64,000 nt of DNA from Nocardia arthritidis (GCF_011801145.1 NZ_CP046172.1:8494001-8558000), one strand, 5' to 3'. Numbered from the stretch's first letter, positions 34,912 through 45,679 are shown. The notes: generated from the letters alone by a model not told the origin. Program-made: numbers and translations.

Positions 34912-35901
34912 GTGCCAACCAACAACCACGAAGTACCGCTGGAGCTGTTTCGTGACCGACCGGACCTGGCCCCGAAGATCGCACGGGATGTATTGAACCT
35001 GCCGGTACCAGACAAACTGTGCTGGCGTCTAGGGCCAGAGACCGTGACCATGCTGGGCCCAATCGAATTGCGCCTGGACGTGTCACTGGTAGGGGACAAC
35101 GAGAAAAAACCGGAGTACGCGATTATCCAGGAGGTGCAAAACAGCTGTGCCGAAGATGATTTGAAGAGAATCCGAGGAAGCTGGCCGGAATATGTGACGA
35201 GTCTGCGCAAGCGCTTGGGGTGCCAGGTGGTCCTGCTGGCGTACTGCCCTGACGAACGAACGGCGGCAGCGATCGGACAACCGGTGGAGACCGGACATCC
35301 TGGTTTCGTGTTCGCGCCAGTGACGTACTGGCCAGGCAAACTGCCAGCTGTTACCGATCCGGTCGCAGCGGTGCAGTGGCCGGAGTTGGTGCTTCTGTCA
35401 GTTCCTGGACATGTTCGCAACGCCGAGCGGAGGCGGGTGCTGGAAATGGTGCCACAAGCTGTCGCGGGCTTCGGCCAGGAACGTGGATTGTTCTACTATG
35501 ACTATGTCTGTGCGCGACTGCCGGAGGCGGCACGCCTGGAACTGGAGAAGATCATGTCGATTTCGGCCGAAACCTACAGGTGGGAAAGTGATTTCGCCCT
35601 GCGCCACCAGGCGATCGGGCATGACAAAGGCCTTGCTGAAGGTAGGGCCGAAGGCCATTTCGTAGGCCGAATCAAAGGCCGGGCCGAAGGGCGACTCGAG
35701 GGCAGGGCTGAGGGTAGGACCGAAGGCAAGGCCGAAGGCGAGGCAACCTCGATCCTGACCGTCTTGGAAGCGCGCGGCATCGAGGTCGACACCACCACCC
35801 GCGAGCGAGTGCTCACCTGCTCGGACCTTGAGCAACTGTCGCGCTGGCTGATCCGCGCGGTCCAAGCAACCACTGCCACAGAGATTTTCGACGAAGACTA
35901 A
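34912..35901 (+). CDS. Rpn-like PD-(D/E)XK nuclease-family protein with Gly-Arg-Glu repeat tail
   Basis: 329 residues from GTG 34912, since the family usually begins near NNHEVPLELFRDRPDLAP. The core shows a PD-(D/E)XK-like arrangement: IELRLDVSLVGD (Asp), then YAIIQEVQNS (E-x-x-Q) and SWPEYVTSLRKRLGCQVVLL. The tail (about residues 240-290) is a repetitive GRAEGRLEGRAEGRTEGKAE run, as in Rpn/transposase-associated proteins. Codon choice looks less GC-biased than its neighbours. It is probably a recently acquired, mobile-type gene; function unproven. Confidence 0.7.
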   Translation: MPTNNHEVPLELFRDRPDLAPKIARDVLNLPVPDKLCWRLGPETVTMLGPIELRLDVSLVGDNEKKPEYAIIQEVQNSCAEDDLKRIRGSWPEYVTSLRKRLGCQVVLLAYCPDERTAAAIGQPVETGHPGFVFAPVTYWPGKLPAVTDPVAAVQWPELVLLSVPGHVRNAERRRVLEMVPQAVAGFGQERGLFYYDYVCARLPEAARLELEKIMSISAETYRWESDFALRHQAIGHDKGLAEGRAEGHFVGRIKGRAEGRLEGRAEGRTEGKAEGEATSILTVLEARGIEVDTTTRERVLTCSDLEQLSRWLIRAVQATTATEIFDED

Positions 35902-35911
35902 AATTGATAAC

Positions 35912-35965
35912 CGTAGGCCCCGGAACGATCACTGACTTCGGTCAAATCGCCGGGGCTACGTTTTT
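35912..35965 (+). terminator. intrinsic terminator after the PD-(D/E)XK gene
   Basis: GTAGGCCCCGG near 35913 pairs with CCGGGGCTAC ending at 35959 with one bulge, followed by GTTTTTG. It precedes the convergent DUF4245 gene's end. Confidence 0.65.
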
Positions 35966-35967
35966 GT

Positions 35968-36549
35968 TCAGGGCTGGACGATGGGGGCGGAGCCGACGGC
36001 TTGGGCCAATGTGCGGAAGGCGGCGTCGTTACCGGCGCCCTTGACCATTACCCGGGCGGTGCCGAAATCGGTGATCCACGCGGTTTCCTCACCTTTTTCG
36101 GCGTAGACGGTCCATTTCTGGTCGGCGATTTGAATGGAGCCGGTGCCGGGGCGGCCGTTCAACAAGAAGCGGGCCAGGGCTTGTTCGGTGCCGTTCGTCT
36201 GGGTCAACTGCATGTAGTTGCCCTGGGGTGTGATGAAGCCGACGGTGCTGAGAGGCCCGCCGCCGGGGCCGGTGATGGTGTCGCGGTGGCCGGAGTTGGG
36301 GGTCCAGTCGGCGGGTAACTGGGGATTCCGGACGGGGAAGTGGAGGGTGCGGGCGTCGTCGCCGAGCGCGGCGGTCACGTCGAAGTGCGGGATCTGGCCC
36401 TGTGTCGGGCCGTTGGCGGCGAAGCTGCACTGGCTGGCCAGCCCGGCGAAAACCACCGCGATCAGCACCAACGGTATGAGCGACCAGAACAGGTCCTTGT
36501 AGTCGTTGAGGATGCGCGGCTTCTGATACGACACCAGGCAAGTATCCAC
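35968..36549 (-). CDS. DUF4245 single-pass membrane protein (Rv1100-like)
   Basis: 193 residues (GTG 36534 is also possible). One N-terminal TM helix, FWSLIPLVLIAVVFAGLASQ, anchors an extracytoplasmic domain with LHFPVRNPQLPADWTPNSGH, the WTPNSG motif typical of the family, and TVYAEKGEETAWITDFGTAR. Function unknown. It is divergent from glpX, as Rv1100 is from Rv1099c. Confidence 0.82.
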   Translation of the reverse strand: MDTCLVSYQKPRILNDYKDLFWSLIPLVLIAVVFAGLASQCSFAANGPTQGQIPHFDVTAALGDDARTLHFPVRNPQLPADWTPNSGHRDTITGPGGGPLSTVGFITPQGNYMQLTQTNGTEQALARFLLNGRPGTGSIQIADQKWTVYAEKGEETAWITDFGTARVMVKGAGNDAAFRTLAQAVGSAPIVQP

Positions 36550-36644
36550 TCAGTGCTGTCGATCACCTGACCAGGGGTGCGGGGAATGCACCAACTGAAT
36601 GAGACAATCGACCGGTAATTACGACGCACAGGAGGCACCCCGCA

Positions 36645-37688
36645 ATGACGGCATCTTCCCCGACACCGAGCCGCCGCGAGGCGCCGGACCGCAACCTAGC
36701 GCTCGAGTTGGTACGCGTCACCGAGGCCGGTGCGATGGCAGCGGGCCGCTGGGTGGGCCGCGGCGATAAGGAGGGCGGCGACGGCGCGGCCGTCGACGCC
36801 ATGCGCCAGCTGGTCAGCTCGGTTTCCATGCGCGGCATCGTGGTGATCGGCGAGGGCGAGAAGGACGAAGCCCCCATGCTCTACAACGGTGAGCTGGTGG
36901 GCGACGGCACCGGTCCCGAGGTGGATTTCGCGGTCGACCCGATCGACGGCACCACCCTGATGTCCAAGGGTTCGCCGGGCGCGATCGCGGTGCTCGCGGT
37001 CGCCGAGCGCGGCGCGATGTTCGATCCGTCCGCGGTGTTCTATATGGAGAAGATCGCGGTGGGTCCGGACGCCGCCGATGTGATCGATCTCTCCGCCCCG
37101 ATCTCGGAGAACATCCGCCGGGTCGCCAAGACGAAGAATTCCTCGGTCTCCGACCTGACCGTCTGCATCCTGGACCGGCCCCGGCACGCCGAACTGATCC
37201 AGCAGGTGCGCGACGCGGGCGCCCGCATCCGGCTGATCTCCGACGGTGACGTCGCGGGCGCGATCGCCGCGGCCCGCCCGGATTCCGGCACCGACATGCT
37301 GGTCGGCATCGGCGGCACCCCGGAGGGCATCATCGCCGCGGCGGCCATGCGCTGTATGGGCGGTGCGATGCTGGGCAAGCTGGCCCCGAAGGATGACGAG
37401 GAGCGGCAGAAGGCCATCGACGCCGGCCACGACCTGGACCGCATCCTGTCCACCGAGGACCTGGTGTCCGGTGACAACGTCTTCTTCTGCGCGACCGGCA
37501 TCACCGACGGCGACCTCCTGCGCGGCGTGCGCTACTTCGGCGGTGGCGCGTCCACTCATTCGATCGTCATGCGCTCGAAGTCGGGCACCGTCCGCATGAT
37601 CGATGCCTACCACCGGCTGACCAAGCTGCGCGAGTACTCGTCGGTCGATTTCATCGGCGACGAGCACGCGGTGCCCCCGCTGCCGTAA
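36645..37688 (+). CDS. glpX: class II fructose-1,6-bisphosphatase
   Basis: 347 residues. The metal and substrate motifs of GlpX are present: [38 protein letters not shown] and [20 protein letters not shown]. It dephosphorylates fructose-1,6-bisphosphate in gluconeogenesis and is the main FBPase of mycobacteria (Rv1099c). Start ATG after GGAGGC. A strong terminator (37705-37739) follows before fum. Confidence 0.97.
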   Translation: MTASSPTPSRREAPDRNLALELVRVTEAGAMAAGRWVGRGDKEGGDGAAVDAMRQLVSSVSMRGIVVIGEGEKDEAPMLYNGELVGDGTGPEVDFAVDPIDGTTLMSKGSPGAIAVLAVAERGAMFDPSAVFYMEKIAVGPDAADVIDLSAPISENIRRVAKTKNSSVSDLTVCILDRPRHAELIQQVRDAGARIRLISDGDVAGAIAAARPDSGTDMLVGIGGTPEGIIAAAAMRCMGGAMLGKLAPKDDEERQKAIDAGHDLDRILSTEDLVSGDNVFFCATGITDGDLLRGVRYFGGGASTHSIVMRSKSGTVRMIDAYHRLTKLREYSSVDFIGDEHAVPPLP

Positions 37689-37704
37689 CCCGCAATGGCG
37701 GTGA

Positions 37705-37739
37705 GCCGCACGGGCAATCGGGCCCGTGCGGCTTTTCTT
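37705..37739 (+). terminator. intrinsic terminator after glpX
   Basis: GCCGCACGGGC (37705-37715) pairs perfectly with GCCCGTGCGGC (37722-37732) around a 6-base loop, followed by TTTTCTT. Confidence 0.88.
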
Positions 37740-37815
37740 ATTCCGGGCGCCGGGTGTGCGAATGACCTCAGACGTGGCTCCCCCACGTCGTCGCGCACGG
37801 GCATAGGGTCGAAGT

Positions 37816-39219
<1,404 letters not shown>

Positions 39220-39238
39220 AGCGGTTCAATAAAACACC

Positions 39239-39281
39239 GAACGCCACCTTGGATAACTCTTGGTTATCCTTGGTGGCGTTC
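39239..39281. terminator. long bidirectional terminator between fum and the small ORF
   Basis: GAACGCCACC-TT-GGATAAC pairs with GTTATCC-TT-GGTGGCGTTC (39239-39281), 17 paired bases interrupted only by TT/TT mismatches, 5-base loop. On the minus strand a TGTTTTATTG run follows, so it would stop transcripts from both sides. Confidence 0.8.
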
Positions 39282-39381
39282 GAGTGCCAAACTTGCCCAG
39301 GCGATCTGGGCCTCATTCATGTAGCGCGAGCACTGTAGTTCTCGACCACGCTGCTCGCAGCACTCGGTGTCGATTACTCGA

Positions 39382-39468
39382 TCACAGAATGCCGAGGAGG
39401 GCGGTCACCGCGGACGCGCCGACACCGATGGCCGCAGCCACAGCGGCGAGAACTGCCAAAAACAACAT
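39382..39468 (-). CDS. 28-residue hydrophobic membrane peptide
   Basis: ATG 39468 is preceded by a purine-rich ribosome site (AAGGAAAG about 7 bp upstream). The peptide is a single hydrophobic helix, LFLAVLAAVAAAIGVGASAV at its core, with no charged residue. It lies between the desaturase gene (same strand, upstream) and the fum terminator. It could be a membrane micro-protein, a type I toxin-like peptide or chance; codon use and the ribosome site favour a real gene. Not recognised. Confidence 0.5.
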   Translation of the reverse strand: MLFLAVLAAVAAAIGVGASAVTALLGIL

Positions 39469-39644
39469 GGTTCTTTCCTTTCTTGCTTCCGCAGAAAGCG
39501 CGGATACCAGCTAATCGCGAGCTACACATGACCCGTTTCACACAACCACGCGAAAACAAGAAAAGGTAAGAACTTCCCAGCAAATTCCCGCTACGACCGA
39601 GAAAAAGGGAAAACCGGCGCGCAAACCCGCGCACCGGTCCCGAT

Positions 39645-40502
39645 TCACCCGCGCAGATGCGCCAACTCGGCCCGCGCCTTCTCACCCTCTTCACCGAAAT
39701 CGGTGCGGTCGAAAACACCCCACCGTTCCAGCAGCGGCTTGAACACCAGCTCATCCTCGCGGGCGCGATCGTAGATGCCCGCCTCGGCAAGCACCTCATC
39801 ACTGCCGCGCCCGTCGGCCAACTGGACCGTCGGCACCTGGAAGTCGGCGATCTGGTCCGCGATGGCCCGCATCGCCTGATCGGGCGCCGTGTCGAGCCCG
39901 GCCGCGACCAGGTTCGCGAAGAACTCCTTCTGCAGTTCGTCATCGGCGGCGATGCGCTCGGACAGCGCGGTGACGATCGGGTTCTCGCCGAGCGCCGCGG
40001 TGTTGCGATGCCGGATCGCGGCGGCCTGCTCCTCGAATGTCAGCGTGGCGAGCAGGTCGAGCAGGTGCATGGCGGGGCGGCGGAAGCCCGTCGTCATATG
40101 CGCCATCCGCAACCGCTCCAGTTCCACCGGGTCCACCGACCGGGTGACCATGAGGTAGTTGCGGATCATGATCTCGTGCCGGTTCTCCTCGGCCGTCCAG
40201 CGGCCGACCCACCGCCACCACGAACCGGTGCGCAGATACTTGCCGATTTCACGGTGGTAGGAGGGCAGGTTGTCCGCGATGAGCACGCTCACCGTGAGCG
40301 CCAGCTTCGCCACCTCGCCGAGCTCGGATTGGGTTGGGTCCCAATCGGTTCCGCCGAGGAAGGCGAAGTTGCTTCCGTCGTCCCACGGAACGTACTCGTG
40401 CGGCTGCCAGCCGTCGGCGATCGCGACGTGCCTGCGCAGATTCTGTTCCACCTCGTCCGCGAGCGTTTCGAGCAGCTCGCGGTCGGTCAAGAGATTTTGC
40501 AC
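39645..40502 (-). CDS. desA2: acyl-ACP desaturase, DesA2-like
   Basis: 285 residues, the size of mycobacterial DesA proteins. The ferritin-like diiron helix WVGRWTAEENRHEIMIRNYL (EENRH) is clear; the second half carries FEEQAAAIRHRNTAALGENP. Other landmarks are HEYVPWDDGSNFAFLGGTDW and PTVQLADGRG. The family introduces double bonds into ACP-bound fatty or meromycolate chains, though DesA2 activity is debated. Location near phoH and fum resembles Rv1094, so it is the DesA2 orthologue by synteny. Confidence 0.9.
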   Translation of the reverse strand: MQNLLTDRELLETLADEVEQNLRRHVAIADGWQPHEYVPWDDGSNFAFLGGTDWDPTQSELGEVAKLALTVSVLIADNLPSYHREIGKYLRTGSWWRWVGRWTAEENRHEIMIRNYLMVTRSVDPVELERLRMAHMTTGFRRPAMHLLDLLATLTFEEQAAAIRHRNTAALGENPIVTALSERIAADDELQKEFFANLVAAGLDTAPDQAMRAIADQIADFQVPTVQLADGRGSDEVLAEAGIYDRAREDELVFKPLLERWGVFDRTDFGEEGEKARAELAHLRG

Positions 40503-40572
40503 TCACACAACCTAGCTGCTTGGCCCGCAATGCGGGGTATGCGAATGGGAAGTTCGGCCTGGCCGATCCGAG

Positions 40573-40613
40573 ACGGCGTCCGAGATCCGTTGTGCGCCAA
40601 TCTCGGACGCCGT
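40573..40613 (-). terminator. terminator hairpin after the LGFP lipoprotein gene
   Basis: ACGGCGTCCGAGAT (40573-40586) pairs perfectly with ATCTCGGACGCCGT (40600-40613), 14-bp stem and 13-base loop, just past the lipoprotein stop; no U-run. Confidence 0.65.
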
Positions 40614-40618
40614 TCGTC

Positions 40619-41152
40619 TCATGCCTTCGGGGTGACCGTGGTGTTACCGTCGACCCAGGTGATGGTACCCCCGGTGAAATCGGTCTCCTTACCGCCGGGG
40701 ATGTCCTTCTCGTCGCTGGTCGGGTAGCCGAGCTTGCCGCCGGGGCCGCCGTTGTCCTCCCACGCCTTGCGGATCTCGCCCCAGACGACGTGCGCGCCGG
40801 TGTCCTTGCTCCAGACGATGGCGCCGCCGGTGAAGTCCTGCCACATGCCGTCGTTCGGCCCGGTTTCGGCCGCCTTGGTCGGCATGCCGAGCGGTCCGGT
40901 CGGCCCGCCCGACTGGCCGTACTTCTCGAAGATATGGCCGGAGACCGCGATTTCCCCGCCCTGGGTCGCGATCTTGGTTTCCTCGGCGGCGCCGGACATC
41001 GCGCCGTCGCCGTGGTTCATCGGCGCGGTCGTGGTCATCGACGCGGAGGAGGAGTTCTTGTCCTTGTTGTCGTCTTTGCAGCCCGTGAGCACGAGCAGCG
41101 ATGCCGCGGCGACCGCCGCGATGAATCCAGCCGATCGAAGAGCGTGGTGCAT
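40619..41152 (-). CDS. LGFP-repeat lipoprotein
   Basis: 177 residues from ATG 41152, chosen because GAGAGG lies about 6 bp upstream; the ATG two codons earlier is too close to it. A signal peptide ends in the lipobox VLTGC. A Ser/Thr linker follows, then LGFP repeats: GPTGPLGMPTKAAETG, GGAIVWSKDTGAHVVWG and PGGKLGYPTSDEKDIP. LGFP modules are found in cell-wall proteins of mycolic-acid bacteria and are thought to help anchor or organise the envelope. Neighbours are desA2 and phoH. Confidence 0.88.
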   Translation of the reverse strand: MHHALRSAGFIAAVAAASLLVLTGCKDDNKDKNSSSASMTTTAPMNHGDGAMSGAAEETKIATQGGEIAVSGHIFEKYGQSGGPTGPLGMPTKAAETGPNDGMWQDFTGGAIVWSKDTGAHVVWGEIRKAWEDNGGPGGKLGYPTSDEKDIPGGKETDFTGGTITWVDGNTTVTPKA

Positions 41153-41356
41153 TTCCATCCTCTCGAAAGTGGCTACGCGCAGCCACCGCCGGACGCGGTG
41201 GCGCCGCGCGTAGCCTAGGCCGTCGTTCCGCAACGACCCGGCGAATCGAAGTGCGACTCGCCGGGCCGTGCTGAACAGGTATCGCGGCGGATAGTACCCG
41301 GCGCTCTGTGAGAGGAAACACACCCTGGGTATTAGCTGAACTCAGGGTCGCAGCGA

Positions 41357-42760
41357 TCAGGCGTTGGGGCCGTACTCCTCGAGCATCTCGGTGACCAGTG
41401 CCGCGATCGGGGACCGCTCACTGCGGGTGAGCGTGATGTGCGCGAAAAGCGGGTGCCCCTTGAGCTTTTCGATCACCGCCGCGATCCCGTCGTGCCTGCC
41501 GACGCGCAGATTGTCGCGCTGGGCGACATCGTGGGTGAGCACGACGCGCGAACCGCTGCCCAACCGGCTGAGCACGGTGAGCAGCACATTGCGCTCCAGC
41601 GACTGCGCCTCGTCGACGATGACGAACGAATCGTGCAGCGACCGGCCGCGAATGTGGGTGAGCGGCAACACCTCCAGCATGTCGCGGCTGAGCACCTCCT
41701 CCATCACCTCACGGCTGGCCAGCCCGTCGAGCGTGTCGAAAACCGCCTGCGCCCAAGGCCCCATCTTCTCGCTCTCGGTGCCGGGCAGATAGCCGAGTTC
41801 CTGGCCGCCCACCGCGTACAGCGGCCGGAACACCACCACCTTGCGGTGGCTGCGGCGCTCCAGCACCGCCTCCAGGCCCGCGGTCAGCGCCAGCGCCGAC
41901 TTGCCGGTGCCCGCCCGGCCGCCGAGCGAGATGATGCCGACGCTCTCGTCCAGCAGCAGATCCAGTGCGATCCGCTGCTCGGCCGACCGTCCGTGCAAGC
42001 CGAACGCCTCGCGCTCGCCGCGCACCAGCTGCACCCGCTTGTCGGGGGTGACCCGGCCGAGCGCGCTGGAGCCGCCGCCGAGCAGCCGAAGTCCGGTGTG
42101 GCACGGCAGTTCTCGGGCGGCGTCCAAATCGATCACGCTCTCGGCGTACAGCTGATCGATCTGCGCGGTGCTCACATCGAGCTCCACCATGCCGGACCAG
42201 CCCGAGGTGATCACGTCCTGCGCGTGGTACTCATCGGCGTGCAAACCCACCGCGCTCGCCTTGACGCGCAGCGGAATGTCCTTGGACACCAGCACCACCT
42301 CGCGGCCCTCGGCCGCGAGATTCAGTGCACAGGCCAGGATCCTGGAGTCATTGGTATCGGTGCGGAACCCGACCGGGAGGACCGCGGGGTCGGTGTGATT
42401 GAGTTCCACCTGCAACGTTCCGCCCTCGGTGCCGATCGGCACCTCCTTGTCCAGCCTGCCGAACTGCAGGCGTAGATCGTCCAGCATCCGCAGCGCCTCC
42501 CTGGCGAACCAGCCGAGTTCGTGATGATGCCGTTTACCTTCGAGTTCGCTGATCACCACCAGCGGTAGCACCACGTGATGTTCGCCGAACCGGGTCACCG
42601 CCCACGGGTCGGAGAGCAGTACGGAGGTGTCGATGACGAAGGTCTTCAGAGAATCGAGCGAGGGGCGGGCCCCCTTGTTGTCCGACGGGACAGCGGCGTT
42701 GCCTTTCTTCGCGGAGCTGGACTTCGCCGAGGGAGCGGAAACGGAGCGTGCAGCAGTCAC
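41357..42760 (-). CDS. phoH2: PIN-PhoH fusion ATPase (PhoH2-type)
   Basis: 467 residues from GTG 42760, which follows AAGGAG; the longer frame to 42802 lacks a ribosome site. An N-terminal PIN ribonuclease domain has [19 protein letters not shown] and [11 protein letters not shown] (acidic residues). A C-terminal PhoH helicase-like ATPase has [20 protein letters not shown] (Walker A) and [18 protein letters not shown] (Walker B). It unwinds and cleaves RNA. In mycobacteria a PhoAT antitoxin is coupled upstream; I see no such ORF here. It is the Rv1095 equivalent. Confidence 0.93.
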   Translation of the reverse strand: MTAARSVSAPSAKSSSAKKGNAAVPSDNKGARPSLDSLKTFVIDTSVLLSDPWAVTRFGEHHVVLPLVVISELEGKRHHHELGWFAREALRMLDDLRLQFGRLDKEVPIGTEGGTLQVELNHTDPAVLPVGFRTDTNDSRILACALNLAAEGREVVLVSKDIPLRVKASAVGLHADEYHAQDVITSGWSGMVELDVSTAQIDQLYAESVIDLDAARELPCHTGLRLLGGGSSALGRVTPDKRVQLVRGEREAFGLHGRSAEQRIALDLLLDESVGIISLGGRAGTGKSALALTAGLEAVLERRSHRKVVVFRPLYAVGGQELGYLPGTESEKMGPWAQAVFDTLDGLASREVMEEVLSRDMLEVLPLTHIRGRSLHDSFVIVDEAQSLERNVLLTVLSRLGSGSRVVLTHDVAQRDNLRVGRHDGIAAVIEKLKGHPLFAHITLTRSERSPIAALVTEMLEEYGPNA

Positions 42761-43048
42761 GGTGGGCTCCTTATTTGTTCGCACGGCACCCGCGCGAACC
42801 ATCTCGCTGGACCGGTCCGTCCTGAATGGCGTCTATCGAACGCCACGAGGGCCGGGTGCCGGCCCCCTCGAACTGAATAGCTCAGTCACGGTCAGGACCT
42901 CCCGTACGAGCCACACCGACGCGGCCCGCACACCCGACGCTACCGCCGAACCGGCGATCGCGCTCACGCCAGGGAAGGCGTGTCCGTGAATTTGTCGTTA
43001 AACCCGGGGTCATGGGAGCGGACCGGGGCAACCGATAGAGTCGCCGGT
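42761..43048 (-). promoter_or_regulatory. 288-bp divergent region upstream of phoH2 with two hairpins
   Basis: No ORF of note on either strand. In the phoH2 leader two hairpins are adjacent: GGCGT/ACGCC (42828-42844) and a GC-rich GAGGGCCGG...CCGGCC element (42847-42868). They may be structural control elements or remnants. Promoters for phoH2 and the small helical protein must lie here. Confidence 0.35.
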
Positions 43049-43324
43049 ATGGCCGTCAACGAGGAACTCGACAACCTGTCGTCGAAGGAGTTGCACGATC
43101 GCGCGGTGCGGCTGGCCGCACGCCGCGGCGACGTGAAGTACCTGTGGCAGTTGCTCACCCGGATACCGGCGGCGGAGGCCGCCGCGGGCAACCTGGGCGA
43201 GAGCGAGGCGGATATCAAGTACGTGCTGCCGCTGCTCGACGACTACATCCACGCCGGTGACGGCGCGGTGGCCGAGCAGCTGCGCCCGTTCTACCTCGAC
43301 TACCTGCTGCAGCACTCGGAATAG
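43049..43324 (+). CDS. conserved small helical protein
   Basis: 91 residues, all helical. Characteristic segments are SSKELHDRAVRLAARRGDVK, YLWQLLTRIPAAEAAAGNLG and YIHAGDGAVAEQLRPFYLDY. I believe this pattern recurs in other actinobacteria, but no function is known to me. It is divergent from phoH2 and convergent with the ferredoxin gene (10-bp gap). Confidence 0.72.
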   Translation: MAVNEELDNLSSKELHDRAVRLAARRGDVKYLWQLLTRIPAAEAAAGNLGESEADIKYVLPLLDDYIHAGDGAVAEQLRPFYLDYLLQHSE

Positions 43325-43334
43325 TGTTGCGCCG

Positions 43335-43538
43335 CTAGGGATTTCCGTTGGAAATCCGGATCGCCGCGGCCGGGCAGGACTCCTCCGCCTCGCGCGCCGC
43401 GGCGTGGTGGGCTTCCCCCGGCGACGGGTCGAGCAGCCGCACCGTGCCGTCCACTTCATCCTGATCGAAAACCGTTGGCGCGGTGAGCGCGCACATGCCC
43501 GAGCCGACGCACAGCGTCCGATCCACCGTGATTTTCAT
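43335..43538 (-). CDS. [3Fe-4S] ferredoxin
   Basis: 67 residues. CVGSGMC near the N-terminus and CPAAAI near the C-terminus give a three-Cys pattern, with Gly at the position of the fourth ligand, typical of the 3Fe-4S ferredoxins that feed electrons to actinomycete P450s. It starts 13 bp after the P450 stop, in one operon. Confidence 0.92.
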   Translation of the reverse strand: MKITVDRTLCVGSGMCALTAPTVFDQDEVDGTVRLLDPSPGEAHHAAAREAEESCPAAAIRISNGNP

Positions 43539-43551
43539 CTCGTACCTCCTA

Positions 43552-44754
43552 CTACCACGTCACTGGCAGACGATAAACACCGTAGACGTCCATGTCATCG
43601 CGCAACGGCACTTCTTCTGGCGCGACCGCGAGCCGCAGGCCGGGAAACCGAGTCAGCAAGGCGGGTAAGGCGACTCGCATCTCGACGCGGGCGAGTTGCT
43701 GGCCGAGGCACTGATGGGCGCCGTGCCCGAAACCGATATGCCCGACCGCGTTCCGGCGAATGTCCAGCATGTCCGGATCGTCGAATTTGTTCGGGTCGCG
43801 ATTGGCCGCCTGGATGGACAGCGCGACCGTCTGGCCCGCCGCGATCCGCCGACCGCTGATCTCCACATCGGCCAGCGCCGTCCGAGATCCGGTGTGCGCG
43901 ATGGTCAGATACCGCATCAGCTCCTCGATCGCGGGGTCGGCCAGATCCGGATCGGCGCGCAAGGCGGCGAGTTGATCCGGATAGGTCAGCAGGGCGAAGG
44001 TGCCGAGCGCCAGCATATTCGCCGTGGTGTCCAGTCCGGCGCCGAGCAGCAGCGTGCCGACGCCCGCCAGTTCGTCGTCGGTGAGATCGGACGAGGTGAG
44101 ATCGCTGAGTAGATCGTCGGCCGGCGCCGCGCGCTTGGCCAACACCAGTTCTCGGATATAGGCCTGGCCCTGTGCGAACCCCGCCATCCGGTCCTCGGCG
44201 GAAACGTCGAGGCTGTTCGCCGACTCGACAAGCTTGCGGAAGGTGCCGCGTTCGGCGCCGGGCACGCCGAGCATTTCGCAGATGACAAGCGCCGGAATGG
44301 GATTCGCGAACGCCTCGACCAAATCTACCGGGCCGCCCGCGCGTTCCATCGCATCCAGGTGGGTGGTGGTGAGTTCGCCGAGATAGTCGGTCAATTGCCG
44401 CATCCGGCGCACGGTGAACTTGCCCGCCAACAGCTTCCGGAATCGGGTGTGCTGCGGCGCGTCGATGCCGAGCAGGTCGCCGGGTAATGCGGGCGGCATC
44501 GTTCCGGCGTCGGCCAGCGGGTAGTGCCCGATCTCGTAACGCACACTGAAGTGCGGATGGGCAAGTACCGCACGCACTTCCGCATGACCGGTGGCCAGCC
44601 AGCCGCGGTGACCGTCGGGAAAGATCATGGGGGTCAACGGATCTCGCGCGCGGATGGCGGCAAGTTCGGCGGGCGGGTCGAATGGTCTGCCCGCCGGACG
44701 CGCGGTGGGCAGTGCCTCGAGGACAGGTTCACTGTCCGGTATCGAGTGGGTCAT
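43552..44754 (-). CDS. cytochrome P450
   Basis: 400 residues from ATG 44754 (GAAGGA upstream). The heme-binding loop is [20 protein letters not shown], the I-helix [20 protein letters not shown] (Thr pair for O2 activation), the K-helix [11 protein letters not shown] (ExxR). It looks like the CYP105/107-type soluble P450s. The 3Fe-4S ferredoxin gene is directly downstream as its likely redox partner; no reductase is nearby. Substrate unknown. The divergent HTH protein (44975) may regulate it. Confidence 0.95.
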   Translation of the reverse strand: MTHSIPDSEPVLEALPTARPAGRPFDPPAELAAIRARDPLTPMIFPDGHRGWLATGHAEVRAVLAHPHFSVRYEIGHYPLADAGTMPPALPGDLLGIDAPQHTRFRKLLAGKFTVRRMRQLTDYLGELTTTHLDAMERAGGPVDLVEAFANPIPALVICEMLGVPGAERGTFRKLVESANSLDVSAEDRMAGFAQGQAYIRELVLAKRAAPADDLLSDLTSSDLTDDELAGVGTLLLGAGLDTTANMLALGTFALLTYPDQLAALRADPDLADPAIEELMRYLTIAHTGSRTALADVEISGRRIAAGQTVALSIQAANRDPNKFDDPDMLDIRRNAVGHIGFGHGAHQCLGQQLARVEMRVALPALLTRFPGLRLAVAPEEVPLRDDMDVYGVYRLPVTW

Positions 44755-44974
44755 GGCCGGTCCTTCTCTGATGTTCGGGATATCCAAAACGCTACGTTGC
44801 ATTCAACGTGCGAACAACGCTATTTGGCTTAGATAAATGCAGTAATAGCAGGTAGATTCGAAATCTATGTTGCAATGACGATGTCGCAGAACGCACCAAC
44901 GCCACCGATGCTGTTGCAATGAGAAGCCGGTGAACGCATACTTCCCAGCAGCACCGAAGTCAGGAGAAGGACCG

Positions 44975-45679
44975 ATGCCCGGTGGCAGGCTGACCCAGGA
45001 GGACCGCAGACATATCGCGGGCTGTCTGGCCCGCGGTCTCGGCTACGCGGAGATCGCCAGACAGCTGGCGCGTCCCACATCGACCGTCAGCCGGGAGGTG
45101 ACGCGCAATGGCGGGCCGAGCCGCTATCGGCCGGATATCGCGCACCGGGCGACCGAGCGCCGCGCCCGCAGACGCAAACCCGCCATCCCGTCACCTGGAC
45201 CGAAAGATGCCGCGGCACAGGAATTTCTGGAGCACTTCGGGAAGCTCTTCCAGCAGGGCGGGATGCCGCGCATGTCCGCGAATGTCCTTGCCTGCCTATA
45301 CGATTCAGACTCCGGCAGCGCGGTCGCCGCGGAACTGGCGGCGCGACTGCGGGTGAGCCCGGCGACCATCTCCTCGGCCGTCGGCTATCTGGAGGAGCAG
45401 GAACTCATCCGGCGCGAGCGCGATGGGCAGCGCCGCCGCGACCGCTACATCATCGAGGAGGACGCGTGGATCCGGGCGACGCTGCTCGGTGCGCGTCAGG
45501 CCACGGCGCTCGGGGAATCCGCCGGGCGGGCCGCCGAATTCCTCGGCCCCGACTCCCCCGCCGCCGCCCGGCTCAGCGAGGCGGGCGAATTCCTGGATTT
45601 CGTCGGCAAAACCATGCTGGCGGCGGCGGACGACTGGCGAAAGACGCACGCGCGGAGGCCGATTCGGGCGACCGACTAG
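44975..45679 (+). CDS. transcriptional regulator: IS30-type HTH fused to a MarR/GbsR-like domain
   Basis: 234 residues from ATG 44975 behind AGGAGAAGG. The first about 70 residues are an IS30-transposase-type HTH (RLTQEDRRHIAGCLARGLGY, then AEIARQLARPTSTVSREVTR and RYRPDIAHRATERRARRRKP). The rest is a winged-helix domain like GbsR/MarR regulators (VAAELAARLRVSPATISSAV, then YLEEQELIRRERDGQRRR). No DDE catalytic domain exists, so this is a transposase HTH recruited for regulation. It is divergent from the P450-ferredoxin operon, and its last 4 bp overlap the convergent LEH-like gene. Confidence 0.8.
   Translation: MPGGRLTQEDRRHIAGCLARGLGYAEIARQLARPTSTVSREVTRNGGPSRYRPDIAHRATERRARRRKPAIPSPGPKDAAAQEFLEHFGKLFQQGGMPRMSANVLACLYDSDSGSAVAAELAARLRVSPATISSAVGYLEEQELIRRERDGQRRRDRYIIEEDAWIRATLLGARQATALGESAGRAAEFLGPDSPAAARLSEAGEFLDFVGKTMLAAADDWRKTHARRPIRATD

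Noticed and set aside
39657-40727. Plus-strand 356-codon ORF opposite the desaturase
   Set aside because: Antisense shadow; the minus strand has the diiron motif EENRH and matches the desaturase family in full.
44975-45200. IS30 transposase
   Set aside because: Only the HTH is present; there is no DDE catalytic domain, inverted repeat or target duplication.
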